Positions 8,960 to 17,519 of a stretch of DNA of 64,000 bases are shown here, in pieces. Positions within the stretch are counted from its first letter, which is position 1. Each line of letters starts with the position of its first letter. Position numbers and translations under genes: made by a program. The DNA comes from CAIYRG01 sp964446945 (GTDB lineage Bacteria > Pseudomonadota > Alphaproteobacteria > Micropepsales > Micropepsaceae), in the NCBI GenBank assembly GCA_964446945.1, contig CAYUQO010000019.1, positions 1-64,000 of the forward strand, in the 5' to 3' direction. The notes beneath the pieces were generated by a model. That model saw only the letters and a program-made list of their open reading frames with translations. It was not told the DNA's origin and made no database searches.

Positions 8960-9367
8960 TCAGGCGCCCGCGTCTCCGTCGGGCGAGGCCGGCCGAAGCA
9001 CCACCGACTCCCCGCAGCCGCAGGCGTCGGTCTGATTCGGATTGCGGAATACGAAGCGGGACGCGAGCTTTTCGCGCGCATAGTCCATCTCGGTTCCAAT
9101 CAGGAACATGACCGCCTTCGGATCGATCAGTATACGGACACCCTTGTCCTCAACCACCTCGTCGAAGGGGTTTTGGGATTCCGCATAATCCATGGTGTAG
9201 CTCATTCCCGCGCATCCGCCGTTCTTCACGCCGACGCGCACGCCGATGAACCGTCCATCGGATTTCTCCATGATTTCGCGAATCCGCGCCGCCGCGGCAT
9301 CGGTGAGGCGCATCACCTTCGGGCGTTCGCGGCGTGGGCGGGTGGTCGTCGTGCCTGCTGCTGTCAT
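8960..9367 (-). CDS. sufA: Iron-sulfur cluster carrier SufA/ErpA-type (A-type scaffold)
   Basis: The 135-aa product belongs to the HesB/IscA family that carries Fe-S clusters from the SufBCD scaffold to apoproteins. The three ligating cysteines are present: GGCAGMSY near the middle and DACGCGES near the C-terminus. The frame extends upstream to 9424, but that extension runs into the end of sufT; the ATG at 9367 gives MTAAGTTTTRP and follows the sufT stop by two bases. It is the last gene of the nine-gene suf operon. Confidence 0.9.
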   Translation of the reverse strand: MTAAGTTTTRPRRERPKVMRLTDAAAARIREIMEKSDGRFIGVRVGVKNGGCAGMSYTMDYAESQNPFDEVVEDKGVRILIDPKAVMFLIGTEMDYAREKLASRFVFRNPNQTDACGCGESVVLRPASPDGDAGA

Positions 9368-9369
9368 GG

Positions 9370-9753
9370 CTAGAACATGTTCAGTTCGAGTTTGGCTTCT
9401 TCCGACATGCGGTCCGGTGTCCATGGCGGATCGAAGGTCATATTCACTGTAACCTCGCCCACTCCAGGAACGCCTTGCAGAGCGCTGCGCACCATGTTGG
9501 GCATTTCGCCGGCGACAGGACAGCCCGGGGCCGTCAGCGTCATTTCGACCGTGACGTCGAGATTGTCCGCGACATCGAGTTTATAGATCAGCCCGAGTTC
9601 GTAAATATCGACCGGGATTTCCGGATCGTAAACCGTCTTCAGGGCCGCAATCAGCTCCTGTCCGAACGCTTCGATTTTTTCCGGCGGCAAAGCGCTCTCC
9701 TCGCCAGCCTTCACGACCGGCTCGACCTCTGCCCGTGCCGTAGATTCGCTCAT
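9370..9753 (-). CDS. sufT: SUF system protein SufT (MIP18/DUF59 family)
   Basis: The 127-aa protein is a MIP18-type domain with the motifs TVYDPEIPVDIYELGLIY and MTLTAPGCPVAGEMPN, the latter carrying the family's single reactive cysteine. SufT proteins assist maturation of Fe-S proteins in bacteria that use the SUF pathway. Its ATG overlaps the sufU stop by four bases and it ends two bases before sufA, so it is translationally linked to both. The N-terminal 25 residues are low-complexity and of no clear function. Confidence 0.9.
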   Translation of the reverse strand: MSESTARAEVEPVVKAGEESALPPEKIEAFGQELIAALKTVYDPEIPVDIYELGLIYKLDVADNLDVTVEMTLTAPGCPVAGEMPNMVRSALQGVPGVGEVTVNMTFDPPWTPDRMSEEAKLELNMF

Positions 9754-10205
9754 TCCGTTTTCGCCCTGCCCTCATGCTCGAGCGCCGCTTTCATCGCATG
9801 CCAGGCCAAGGTGGCGCATTTCACCCGCATGGGAAATGCCGAAACCCCGGCCATGACCCCGAGCCGATCACGATCGTCTTCGCTGAGCCCGGCGGCATCC
9901 TCACCCTTCACCAGATGCAGAAAGCCGCCCATCAGTTGTTCGGCTTCGGCGACCGTTCTGCCCTTTAGGAGTTCGGTCATCAGCGAAGCCGATGCCACAG
10001 AGATGGCGCAGCCACGCCCTTCGAAACTCACATCCTGAATCCGGTCGTCTGCGCCGAGCTGAAGGAAAATCTTCACGCGATCGCCGCACAGGGGATTGTG
10101 GCCTTCGGCCATATGTGTGTGCGACGGCAGCGCACCGAAATGGCGCGGGTGCCGCGAATGATCCAGGATCACCTCCTGGTAAAGTTCGCGCAGTGAATCA
10201 TCCAT
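9750..10205 (-). CDS. sufU: Fe-S scaffold / sulfur-transfer protein SufU (IscU-like)
   Basis: The 151-aa product matches the IscU/SufU family. Three conserved cysteines are visible: HNPLCGDRVK, FEGRGCAISVASASLM and RVKCATLAWHA, with the aspartate after the first. In SUF systems SufU accepts sulfur from SufS; here no sufE is seen, so SufU is the probable partner of the SufS encoded just upstream. The long open frame begins at 10307 inside sufS; the ATG at 10205 gives MDDSLRELYQEVILDHSRHP, the normal start, and overlaps sufS by eight bases. Confidence 0.9.
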   Translation of the reverse strand: MDDSLRELYQEVILDHSRHPRHFGALPSHTHMAEGHNPLCGDRVKIFLQLGADDRIQDVSFEGRGCAISVASASLMTELLKGRTVAEAEQLMGGFLHLVKGEDAAGLSEDDRDRLGVMAGVSAFPMRVKCATLAWHAMKAALEHEGRAKTE

Positions 10206-11451
10206 AGCCAAACACCCTGCGGGCTTCCGTGACCGCATGGACCAGTGAATCCACTTCCTCCAGGCTGTTGTAGAGCGCAAAGGACGCACGCGTCGTGCCC
10301 ACAACATTGAAGCGCTGCATCAGGACCTGGGCGCAATGATGGCCACCGCGCACCGCAACGCCTTCGCGGTCGAGAATCGTCGAAAGATCGTGGGGGTGGA
10401 TGCCGACGGTCTCAAACGAAATGATTGGCCCCTTGCCCGGCGCTTCGCCGATGATCCGGATGCCGTTGAGTTCTTTCAATCTGCGTGATGCAACCGCGGC
10501 CAATACGCGCTCATGCGCCGCAATCCGCTCGCGGCCGATGCCGTCGACATAATCAAGCGCGGCGGCAAGTCCCACCGCCTGTATGATCGGCATCGTTCCC
10601 GCCTCGAACCGCATCGGCGGATCGGCATAGGTCACTTTCTCTTTCGTGACCTCGCGGATCATTTCGCCGCCTCCGAGCCAGGGGCGCATCGCTTTCAGAT
10701 GCTCGCGCTTCCCGTAGAGCGCGCCGATTCCGGTCGGGCCGTACAGCTTGTGTCCGGTTATGGCGTAAAAATCGACATCGAGATGGCGGACATCGACATC
10801 GGCATGCACGGCCGCCTGACATCCATCGGCAATCACCGGCACGCCGGCGGCATGGGCGACGCGGACAATCTCGCCAAGATTCGTCTCGGTGCCGAGCACA
10901 TTCGACATGTGGCTGATCGCGACTATTTTCGTCCGCGGCGAAATGGCCCGTCGGATATCGGCAGGATCGAGATTTCCGTCATCGGAAACTTCGACCCATT
11001 TCAGGACCGCGCCACGGCGCTCCCGCAGAAAATGCCAGGGCACGATATTCGAGTGATGCTCCATCACGCTGAGCACGATCTCGTCGCCCGGCTCGATACG
11101 CGGCGCCAGATATGAGGAGGCGACCAGATTGATCGCTTCCGTCCCGCCGCGGGTGAAGACAATTTCGTCTGTATGCCCCGCATTCAGGAATTGCTGCACC
11201 CGGACACGCGCGCCCTCGTAGCGTTCGGTCGCGGCGCTGGACAGAAAATGCACGCCGCGATGCACATTTGCATATTCATGCGTGGTGAAATTCTCCACCG
11301 CCTCGAGCACTTGCCTCGGCTTTTGCGCCGATGCCGCATTGTCAAGATAGACCAGCGGCTTGCCGTTCACCTTCTCGGTCAGGATCGGAAAATCGCGTCT
11401 GAGGCGCGCGACGTCATAGGCCGGGGCTTTAGAGAGCGGCTGCGACGTCAT
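10198..11451 (-). CDS. sufS: Cysteine desulfurase SufS
   Basis: This 417-aa pyridoxal-phosphate enzyme removes sulfur from cysteine as a persulfide for cluster assembly. The N-terminus FPILTEKVNGKPLVYLDNAA, the PLP lysine region in ITGHKLYGPTGIGALYG and the group II active-site loop VRGGHHCAQVLM are all intact. The ATG at 11451 overlaps the sufD stop in an ATGA; an extension to 11496 would lie wholly within sufD and is not supported. It is the second desulfurase of the operon, the other being the IscS-type enzyme at 14952. Confidence 0.95.
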   Translation of the reverse strand: MTSQPLSKAPAYDVARLRRDFPILTEKVNGKPLVYLDNAASAQKPRQVLEAVENFTTHEYANVHRGVHFLSSAATERYEGARVRVQQFLNAGHTDEIVFTRGGTEAINLVASSYLAPRIEPGDEIVLSVMEHHSNIVPWHFLRERRGAVLKWVEVSDDGNLDPADIRRAISPRTKIVAISHMSNVLGTETNLGEIVRVAHAAGVPVIADGCQAAVHADVDVRHLDVDFYAITGHKLYGPTGIGALYGKREHLKAMRPWLGGGEMIREVTKEKVTYADPPMRFEAGTMPIIQAVGLAAALDYVDGIGRERIAAHERVLAAVASRRLKELNGIRIIGEAPGKGPIISFETVGIHPHDLSTILDREGVAVRGGHHCAQVLMQRFNVVGTTRASFALYNSLEEVDSLVHAVTEARRVFGYG

Positions 11452-12749
11452 TGCCCGCTCCCCACATTCGCGAGTGCCGCATCCAGTTCGCGCCAAAGCA
11501 CGTCCCGGATGGCATCGTCGCCGAATTCGCCGATCGCCTCGGCGACAAAACCGCGGATCAGCAGCAACTTTGCCTCAGCTTCCGGAATACCCCGCGCGCG
11601 CAGGTAAAACAGCGCGTCTTCTTCGAGGGCGCCGATTGCCGTCCCGTGGCCGCACAGCACATCATCGGCAAAGATCTCCAGCTCCGGTTTCGCATCCGCT
11701 TCCGCATGCGGCGACAACAGCAGCGATTTGAACAGCTGATGGGAGTCGGACTTGACCGCACCATGACGCACAACCACTCGGCCCTGATTGACCGCGCGGC
11801 CTTTGCCGCCGACCACGTTCTTGAATATTTGCCGGCTGCATGTGTGGGCGACGGCGTGATCGATGACCGATGTGATATCGGCGATTCCTTCGGTCAGCGC
11901 AGCGACATGGTGAATGACCGCTTCGGCCTTCGCTCCGGAAAGGCGCAAATTGACATCAAGACGGGCCAACTGGCCGCCAAGCGCGGTATAGAGCGCGCGA
12001 TAGCTCGCCTCATGTTCGACAATTGCGCCGAGGCTAGTCAGATGCACCGCGTCCGCCGCGTCCTTCTGCACGCGGACGTGTTCGACGCGCGACCGGGGCC
12101 TGAGGTACAACTCGAATCCGAAATTCCGCAAGCTGCCACGAGCATCCGCACCGAGATGGCTCTCGAGCAAACGCAGCGAAACGCCGCTTTCCACGATCAG
12201 TAATATCCGGCTGTGGCTGACATCTGGGCGCTCCGCCGGCGTATGAGAGAATCCGAGTTGCAGCGAAGTATCTTTCCGGACGCGGATGGCAGCGCCGGAC
12301 CGCATCAGTGCGAGCGAGGCCGCACCCATCGGTTGATCCGGCCCGTCCGCGAGCGTGCCCAGATTATCCCGTACCCAGTCGGGGACGCCTGCGTCCAGCT
12401 TCGCCAGATCGACGACGTCGATTCCGGATTGCACGGACGCCTGGGTCAGAAACCCGCCGGAAAATGTCAGTTCATTCGCCTGCTTCGTAAAAATCGAATC
12501 CTGCGGCGCCGCTTGCCGCAATCCGGCCGGCATCAGGGATTCGCGATCCAGCAGATTGGCAAGATCGGTCCATTTCCACGCTTCGCTGCGGCGGGTCGGA
12601 ATGCCGGTGGCGGCAAACGCATCCATCGCCGTTCGACGGCGTGCATTCAGCCAATCGAGCGCCGCGCCGGGAAGCTCCGGCGAATGACGCGCGAAGTCGG
12701 CCTGAAAAACGTCGTCCGACGCGGAAAGCCGGCGCGCCATGACGGTCAT
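11448..12749 (-). CDS. sufD: Fe-S cluster assembly protein SufD
   Basis: The 433-aa product is the SufD subunit of the SufBC2D scaffold complex. It shows the family N-terminal helix pattern (TRRSEAWKWTDLANLL), a beta-helix core and the C-terminal signature HGTAIGALEEDALFYLRARG with the histidine that sits at the SufB interface. The first possible ATG (12749) overlaps the sufC stop in ATGA; MARRLSASDD at 12740 is the alternative. Both give a normal length. Confidence 0.93.
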   Translation of the reverse strand: MTVMARRLSASDDVFQADFARHSPELPGAALDWLNARRRTAMDAFAATGIPTRRSEAWKWTDLANLLDRESLMPAGLRQAAPQDSIFTKQANELTFSGGFLTQASVQSGIDVVDLAKLDAGVPDWVRDNLGTLADGPDQPMGAASLALMRSGAAIRVRKDTSLQLGFSHTPAERPDVSHSRILLIVESGVSLRLLESHLGADARGSLRNFGFELYLRPRSRVEHVRVQKDAADAVHLTSLGAIVEHEASYRALYTALGGQLARLDVNLRLSGAKAEAVIHHVAALTEGIADITSVIDHAVAHTCSRQIFKNVVGGKGRAVNQGRVVVRHGAVKSDSHQLFKSLLLSPHAEADAKPELEIFADDVLCGHGTAIGALEEDALFYLRARGIPEAEAKLLLIRGFVAEAIGEFGDDAIRDVLWRELDAALANVGSGQ

Positions 12750-13498
12750 GCCGCCTCCACGACAGCGGCGTAGCCGCGCTGTTCAAGCTCACGCGCAAGA
12801 TCGGGTCCGCCCGAAGTGACGATCCGGCCCTGCGCCAGCACATGCACCCGGTCCGGCACAATGTAATCGAGCAACCGCTGATAATGCGTGATCACCAGCA
12901 TCGAGCGATCGGCCCCACGCTGGGCATTCACCCCCGACGCCACGAGTTTCAGCGCGTCGATGTCGAGACCGGAATCGGTTTCGTCGAGAATCGACAGTTT
13001 GGGTTCGAACAGCGCCATCTGGAGGATTTCCATGCGCTTCTTCTCGCCGCCGGAGAAACCGGCATTCAGCGGACGTTTCAGCATGTCCTCGGAAATATTC
13101 AGCGCCGTGGCCTTTTCGCGGACCCGCTTCAGCACCTGCATGGCATCCAGTTCCGGTTCGCCACGCGCGCGGCGCTGTGCATTCAGCGCCGTTTTAAGGA
13201 ATGTGATAGTCGTGACGCCGGGAATTTCGACCGGATATTGCAGCGCCAGAAACACACCCAAAGCGGCGCGTCGATCGGGCGAAAGTCCATTCAATTCCTC
13301 GCCGCGATAGAGCATGCGGCCACTCGTAACTTCATAGCCATCGCGACCCGCCAGCGCATAGGACAGCGTCGATTTGCCCGAGCCGTTCGGCCCCATGATG
13401 GCGTGCACTTCACCTTCCGGAATGACAAGCGTGATTCCCTTCAGAATCTCCTTGCCGTCAACGGAGACGCGCAGATTGTCGATTTCAAGCAAATTCAT
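12746..13498 (-). CDS. sufC: Fe-S cluster assembly ATPase SufC
   Basis: The 250-aa ABC-type ATPase drives the SufBCD scaffold. Walker A GPNGSGKST, the Q-loop LQYPVEIPGV, the signature LNAGFSGGEKKRMEILQMAL and Walker B LSILDETDSGLDIDAL are all present, followed by the switch histidine in VITHYQRLL. The start ATG at 13498 overlaps the sufB stop by four bases. A much longer open frame on this strand runs upstream through the assembly gap in sufB; that extension is an artefact of the Ns and is excluded. Confidence 0.95.
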   Translation of the reverse strand: MNLLEIDNLRVSVDGKEILKGITLVIPEGEVHAIMGPNGSGKSTLSYALAGRDGYEVTSGRMLYRGEELNGLSPDRRAALGVFLALQYPVEIPGVTTITFLKTALNAQRRARGEPELDAMQVLKRVREKATALNISEDMLKRPLNAGFSGGEKKRMEILQMALFEPKLSILDETDSGLDIDALKLVASGVNAQRGADRSMLVITHYQRLLDYIVPDRVHVLAQGRIVTSGGPDLARELEQRGYAAVVEAA

Positions 13499-14939
13499 CC
13501 CACACTGCCTTCCAGGCTTATGCCAACCAGTTTTTGCGCTTCCACGGCGAACTCCATCGGCAATTGCTGCAGCACTTCGCGGCAGAAGCCATTGACGATG
13601 AGCGCCACGGCTTCTTCCTGCGGAATACCGCGGGCAAGCGCATAGAACAGCTGATCGTCGGAAATTTTCGAGGTCGTCGCTTCGTGTTCGATTTTCGCCG
13701 ATGGATTGCGGCTCTCGATATAGGGCACCGTGTGCGCGCCGCAATCGGCGCCGATCAGGAGCGAATCGCATTGCGTGTGGTTGCGCGCGTTTTCCGCCCT
13801 CGCATGCACGCTGACCAGCCCGCGATAGGTATTCTGTGCTTTTCCTGCCGAGATGCCCTTGGACACAATGCGCGAACGCGTATTGCGCCCGAGATGCAGC
13901 ATCTTTGTGCCGGTATCCGCCTGCTGGAAATTGTTGGTGATNNNNNNNNNNCCGAGTCGTCGCCGCGCAGGATGCAGCTCGGATATTTCCAGGTGATCGC
14001 CGAGCCGGTTTCGACCTGGGTCCAGGAAATTTTTGAGCGCTTCCCCCTACAATCGCCGCGCTTGGTAACGAAATTGTAGATGCCGCCCCTGCCCTGCTCG
14101 TCGCCGGGATACCAGTTCTGCACGGTCGAATATTTGATTTCGGCGCCGTCGAGCGCAATCAGTTCGACCACCGCAGCATGCAACTGGTGCTCGTCGCGCT
14201 TCGGCGCGGTGCAACCCTCGAGATAGCTGACATAGGAATTCTCGTCGGCGATGATCAGTGTACGCTCGAATTGTCCGGTTTCTGAAGCATTGATCCGGAA
14301 ATAGGTGGACAGTTCCATCGGGCAACGTACGCCTTTCGGCACGTAAACAAAGGTGCCGTCGGAAAATACCGCCGAATTCATCGTGGCAAAGAAATTGTCG
14401 GTCACCGGAACGACGGTGCCGAGATATTTGCGCACCAGATCGGGATAATCGCGAATGGCCTCGGAAATCGGGCAGAAGATGACTCCCGCCTCGTTCAATT
14501 TGGCCTTGAACGTCGTCGCAACCGAGACCGAATCGAAAACGGCATCAACGGCGACGCCAGCGAGCAGCTTTTGCTCCGAAAGGGGAATTCCCAGTTTGCG
14601 GTAGGTGTCGAGAAGTTTCGGATCCACCTCATCCAGGCTTTTCGGCTTCGTGTCCTGGGATTTCGGCGCGGCGTAATAATAGGCGTCCTGGTAATCGATT
14701 GGCGGATACTGGACCCGCGCCCATTTGGGTTCGGTCATTTGCCGCCAGCGCTGAAATGCGGATAGGCGCCATTCCAGCATCCATTCCGGCTCCTGCTTGC
14801 GCGCGGAAATAAAGCGCACAGCCTCTTCATTAAGGCCTTTTGCCGCCCGCTCCATCTCGATGTCGGTGACAAAACCGTATTTGTATTTGTCACCGGAAAG
14901 ATCGGCGACGCGCTCTGCTGTTTCGACTTTGGCTGACAT
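13495..14939 (-). CDS. sufB: Fe-S cluster assembly protein SufB, interrupted by an assembly gap
   Basis: SufB is the scaffold subunit on which the Fe-S cluster is built. The N-terminal part runs from the ATG at 14939 through CPMELSTYFRINASETGQFE and EGCTAPKRDEHQLHAAVVE to GDDS, where ten Ns (13942-13951) break the frame. The protein resumes as ITNNFQQADTGTKMLHLG in the correct family order and ends at 13495. Flanking motifs imply that eight residues (family pattern VGEFYSVA) are missing, or 23 unknown bases; replacing ten Ns with 23 restores the frame and gives 485 aa, a normal length. The frameshift is therefore an assembly artefact, not a mutation. Confidence 0.93.
13942..13951. other. Assembly gap (10 N) inside sufB
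   Basis: This is a placeholder run of ten Ns. The sequence on both sides is SufB in different frames, so the true gap length is not ten; about 23 bases fits the protein family. Confidence 0.98.
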
Positions 14940-14951
14940 GGCCTGTGTTCC

Positions 14952-16106
14952 TTACGCAGCCAGTGCGGCGCGACGCGCCAGCAGACGGCCGAGACTCGCG
15001 ATTGCCGCATCTGCATCGCCCGCGCTGTTCGTCCAGCCGAAGCTGACGCGAACACCGCAACGCGCGAGACTTTCGGTGACACCCATCGCGGCAAGCACAT
15101 GCGAGGGCTTCACCTTGCCGGATGAGCAGGCAGCGCCCGTCGACACGGCAATTCCGTCGAGGTCGAGGGCAATCAGCGCGGCTTCAGATTGCAAACCCGG
15201 AATGGCGAAATTCGTGGTGTTGGGCAGCCGTTCGGCTGCTGCGCCGAAAATCACCACATCGGGTGCAAGAGCTATCAATCGCGCTTCAAAACTGTCGCGC
15301 AGGGAGCGCAGATCATGCGCATCGCCAACCTCACCGGCCGCGGCGCCAAAACCTGCGATCGCAGCGACATTCTCCGTCCCCGCACGGCGGCCCAGTTCCT
15401 GTCTGCCGCCCATGATCTGCGCCGACAGTGGCGCTCCATCGCGCACGATCAGTGCGCCCGCGCCCTGTGGGCCGCCGAGCTTGTGCGCCGAAATCGTCAT
15501 GTAATCGGCGCCCGAGGCCGCGAATGAAAATTCTGCGCGCCCGATCATCGGGACCGCATCGACATGCAACAGCGCCTCAGGACGGCCTTCCTGTTTGACG
15601 AACGCACCGATGGCGGCGATGTCCTGGACCACGCCCGTCTCGTTATTGGCAGCCATCACCGAGACGAGAACCCTACCCTTGCCGTGGATCAGCATCTCCC
15701 GCAGCGCGGAAAGGTCGATCTTGCCCTCTGTCGTAACCGGGATTTCCTGAAGTTTGAGGCCGGGCGCGGTTTCCGCAAGAGCGGCGGCTGGTGCGCGAAC
15801 GCTGTCATGCTCGATCGCCGAGACCAGGAGACGCGTAATGCGTTTGCCTCCGTCTGCGGCACCCTGCACCGCGCCCTCGAGCGCGAGGCCATTGGCTTCG
15901 GTGCCGCCACTGGTGAAGACGATCTCGGAGCTGCGGCAGCCGGCCAGGCGCGCGACCGCTTCGCGGGCGCGTTCAATTCGTGCCCGCGCCGCCCGCCCGG
16001 CCGCGTGCACCGATGACGCATTACCGCAACACGCCATGGCTTCTGTCATTGCCGCCCTGGCCGCGTCGCGCAGCGGAGATGTCGCATTATGGTCGAGATA
16101 GATCAT
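14952..16106 (-). CDS. Cysteine desulfurase, IscS/NifS type
   Basis: The 384-aa PLP enzyme has the group I features MIYLDHNATSPLRDAA at the N-terminus, SAHKLGGPQGAGALIV with the PLP lysine and the active-site loop STGAACSSGKVKPSHVL. It is distinct from sufS later in the operon. The open frame starts at 16280 inside iscR, but the ATG at 16106 gives the canonical N-terminus and overlaps the iscR stop in ATGA. It ends 12 bases before sufB. Likely roles are general sulfur supply or cluster assembly; I cannot tell from sequence which desulfurase serves which pathway. Confidence 0.93.
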   Translation of the reverse strand: MIYLDHNATSPLRDAARAAMTEAMACCGNASSVHAAGRAARARIERAREAVARLAGCRSSEIVFTSGGTEANGLALEGAVQGAADGGKRITRLLVSAIEHDSVRAPAAALAETAPGLKLQEIPVTTEGKIDLSALREMLIHGKGRVLVSVMAANNETGVVQDIAAIGAFVKQEGRPEALLHVDAVPMIGRAEFSFAASGADYMTISAHKLGGPQGAGALIVRDGAPLSAQIMGGRQELGRRAGTENVAAIAGFGAAAGEVGDAHDLRSLRDSFEARLIALAPDVVIFGAAAERLPNTTNFAIPGLQSEAALIALDLDGIAVSTGAACSSGKVKPSHVLAAMGVTESLARCGVRVSFGWTNSAGDADAAIASLGRLLARRAALAA

Positions 16107-16585
16107 GCCGATACGGAGAAGTGCGCCGCCTCCGCTGGCACAGAAGCCACATGTGCGCGCCCGAGCACCCTGTGCTCGACGACATCGGCGAGTGTCACGG
16201 ATTCCAGAAATACCTCGATATGGCGCCCGAGTTCCTCCCAAAGATCGTGCGTCAGGCAGCGTGCGCTTTGCTTCAGACAACCCTTTGAGCTGCCGTCGCG
16301 GCAGCGGGTGACCTTGATCGGTTCCTCGACCGCAAAAATGATGTCGGCGATGCGCGTTTGCGATGCAGGATAAGCGAGGCGGTAACCGCCTTTCGGCCCG
16401 CGGGCGGCAATCACGAGTCCGCCGCGGCGCAGTTTGGCGAAAAGCTGCTCGAGATAGGCGAGAGAGAGTTCCTGGCGGTCTGCGATTTCACACAGAGTCA
16501 CCGGCTCGCCATTCAGCTCGCCGGACCGGCGGGCCAGATCGGCCATGGCCATGACCGCGTAACGGGCGCGCGCGCCGAGTTTCAT
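16103..16585 (-). CDS. iscR: Rrf2-family Fe-S-sensing repressor, IscR-like
   Basis: The 160-aa product has the Rrf2 winged helix (MKLGARARYAVMAMADLA, then KLRRGGLVIAARGPKGGYRL) and three cysteines in TRCRDGSSKGCLKQSARCLT that match the [2Fe-2S] ligands of IscR. It is the first gene of the suf operon and presumably represses it when clusters are sufficient. A box resembling the E. coli type 1 IscR site overlaps its promoter (16701-16725), which supports autoregulation. Confidence 0.93.
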   Translation of the reverse strand: MKLGARARYAVMAMADLARRSGELNGEPVTLCEIADRQELSLAYLEQLFAKLRRGGLVIAARGPKGGYRLAYPASQTRIADIIFAVEEPIKVTRCRDGSSKGCLKQSARCLTHDLWEELGRHIEVFLESVTLADVVEHRVLGRAHVASVPAEAAHFSVSA

Positions 16586-16692
16586 TGTTTCTCCGCCGAG
16601 TAACGATCCGGTTTGCGGACCATCAAAGAATTGCCACCCGGCGGCTTCGATGTTGTAAGAGAGTGCCGGCCGGGTTTCGCAACACCGTTCGT

Positions 16693-16721
16693 GATATAGA
16701 ATTCCCGACTAACGCCGTCAA
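16693..16721 (-). promoter_or_regulatory. Sigma-70 promoter of the suf operon
   Basis: Reading leftward, TTGACG (16721-16716) is separated by exactly 17 bases from TATATC (16698-16693). The expected start point near 16686 gives a leader of about 100 bases before the iscR ATG. Confidence 0.75.
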
Positions 16722-16725
16722 GAAT
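16701..16725. promoter_or_regulatory. IscR-like operator overlapping the suf promoter
   Basis: Half-sites ATTCCCGACT and GTCAAGAAT are separated by six bases. Compared with the 25-base E. coli type 1 consensus (ATASYYGACT, six bases, GTCRRSTAT) I count about 20 agreements. The site covers the -35 and most of the spacer, a position suited to repression. Confidence 0.7.
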
Positions 16726-16829
16726 TGGAGGGGCGGTTTTGTTGCGTATTTGTAAGTAAAATTGTCCTATTTCTTGCCACTGCGACCAAATGTTGACCAG
16801 CGCACACTGTTATCCGACGGAGTCCCCCT

Positions 16830-17486
16830 ATGCCTGATATTATCCTTCCGGGGCCTGCCGGACGCATCGAAGCACGCTTTCAGCGGCAAAAGGCGCCAAA
16901 TGCCCCGATGGCGCTGATCCTGCACTCGCACCCGCAATATGGCGGGACCATGAATAATCCTCTCGTTTACGAGCTTTATCACCGCTTTCATAAGCTTGGC
17001 TGTACCGTGGTGCGGTTCAACTTCCGTGGCGTCGGCCGCAGCCAGGGGACATTCGACAACGGTGCGGGCGAGCTCTCGGATGCCGCCGCAGTGCTCGACT
17101 GGATGAGCACGCTATATCCAAATCCCTCTTTTTGCTGGGTGGCGGGGATCTCCTTCGGTGCCTGGATCGGCATGCAACTTTTGATGCGCCGGCCGGAAAT
17201 CACCGGCTTTGTTTCGATTGCCCCACAGGCAAATTTGTATGATTTCGCGTTCCTTGCGCCGTGTCCGGCATCGGGACTGTTTATCCACGGCACGAAGGAT
17301 CAGGTGGTGCCTGAGGCCGATGTCCAGAAGCTGGTGGACCGGCTCTCGGCGCAGCGGGGGATCCGCATCAGTTACAGAAAGATTGAGGGCGCCAACCATT
17401 TCTTTGACAATCATATGGGTGAAGTCGTTGAGTCGGTGGCCGAATATGTGAAGAACCGGATGGAATCGCCCTATGGCGGGCGATAA
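16830..17486 (+). CDS. Alpha/beta hydrolase of unknown substrate
   Basis: The 218-aa protein has the alpha/beta-hydrolase fold with oxyanion region LILHSHPQYGGTMNN, nucleophile elbow GISFGAW (serine at the centre), acid loop HGTKDQVVP and catalytic histidine in GANHFFDNH. It belongs to a widespread bacterial group of small serine hydrolases without a defined substrate; thioesterase or carboxylesterase activity is plausible. It is divergent from the suf operon, with the IscR-like box in the shared 244-bp spacer, so co-regulation with iron-sulfur genes is possible but untested. No signal peptide is seen. Confidence 0.8.
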   Translation: MPDIILPGPAGRIEARFQRQKAPNAPMALILHSHPQYGGTMNNPLVYELYHRFHKLGCTVVRFNFRGVGRSQGTFDNGAGELSDAAAVLDWMSTLYPNPSFCWVAGISFGAWIGMQLLMRRPEITGFVSIAPQANLYDFAFLAPCPASGLFIHGTKDQVVPEADVQKLVDRLSAQRGIRISYRKIEGANHFFDNHMGEVVESVAEYVKNRMESPYGGR

Positions 17487-17519
17487 TCCGTACAGGGTGG
17501 CAGTGTCGCTGCAGAGGTC

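Noticed and set aside
12746..14158. A 470-codon frame joining sequence upstream of sufC to sufC
   Set aside because: It passes through the Ns in sufB; only the part from 13498 is SufC, and the rest is sufB read in the wrong frame.
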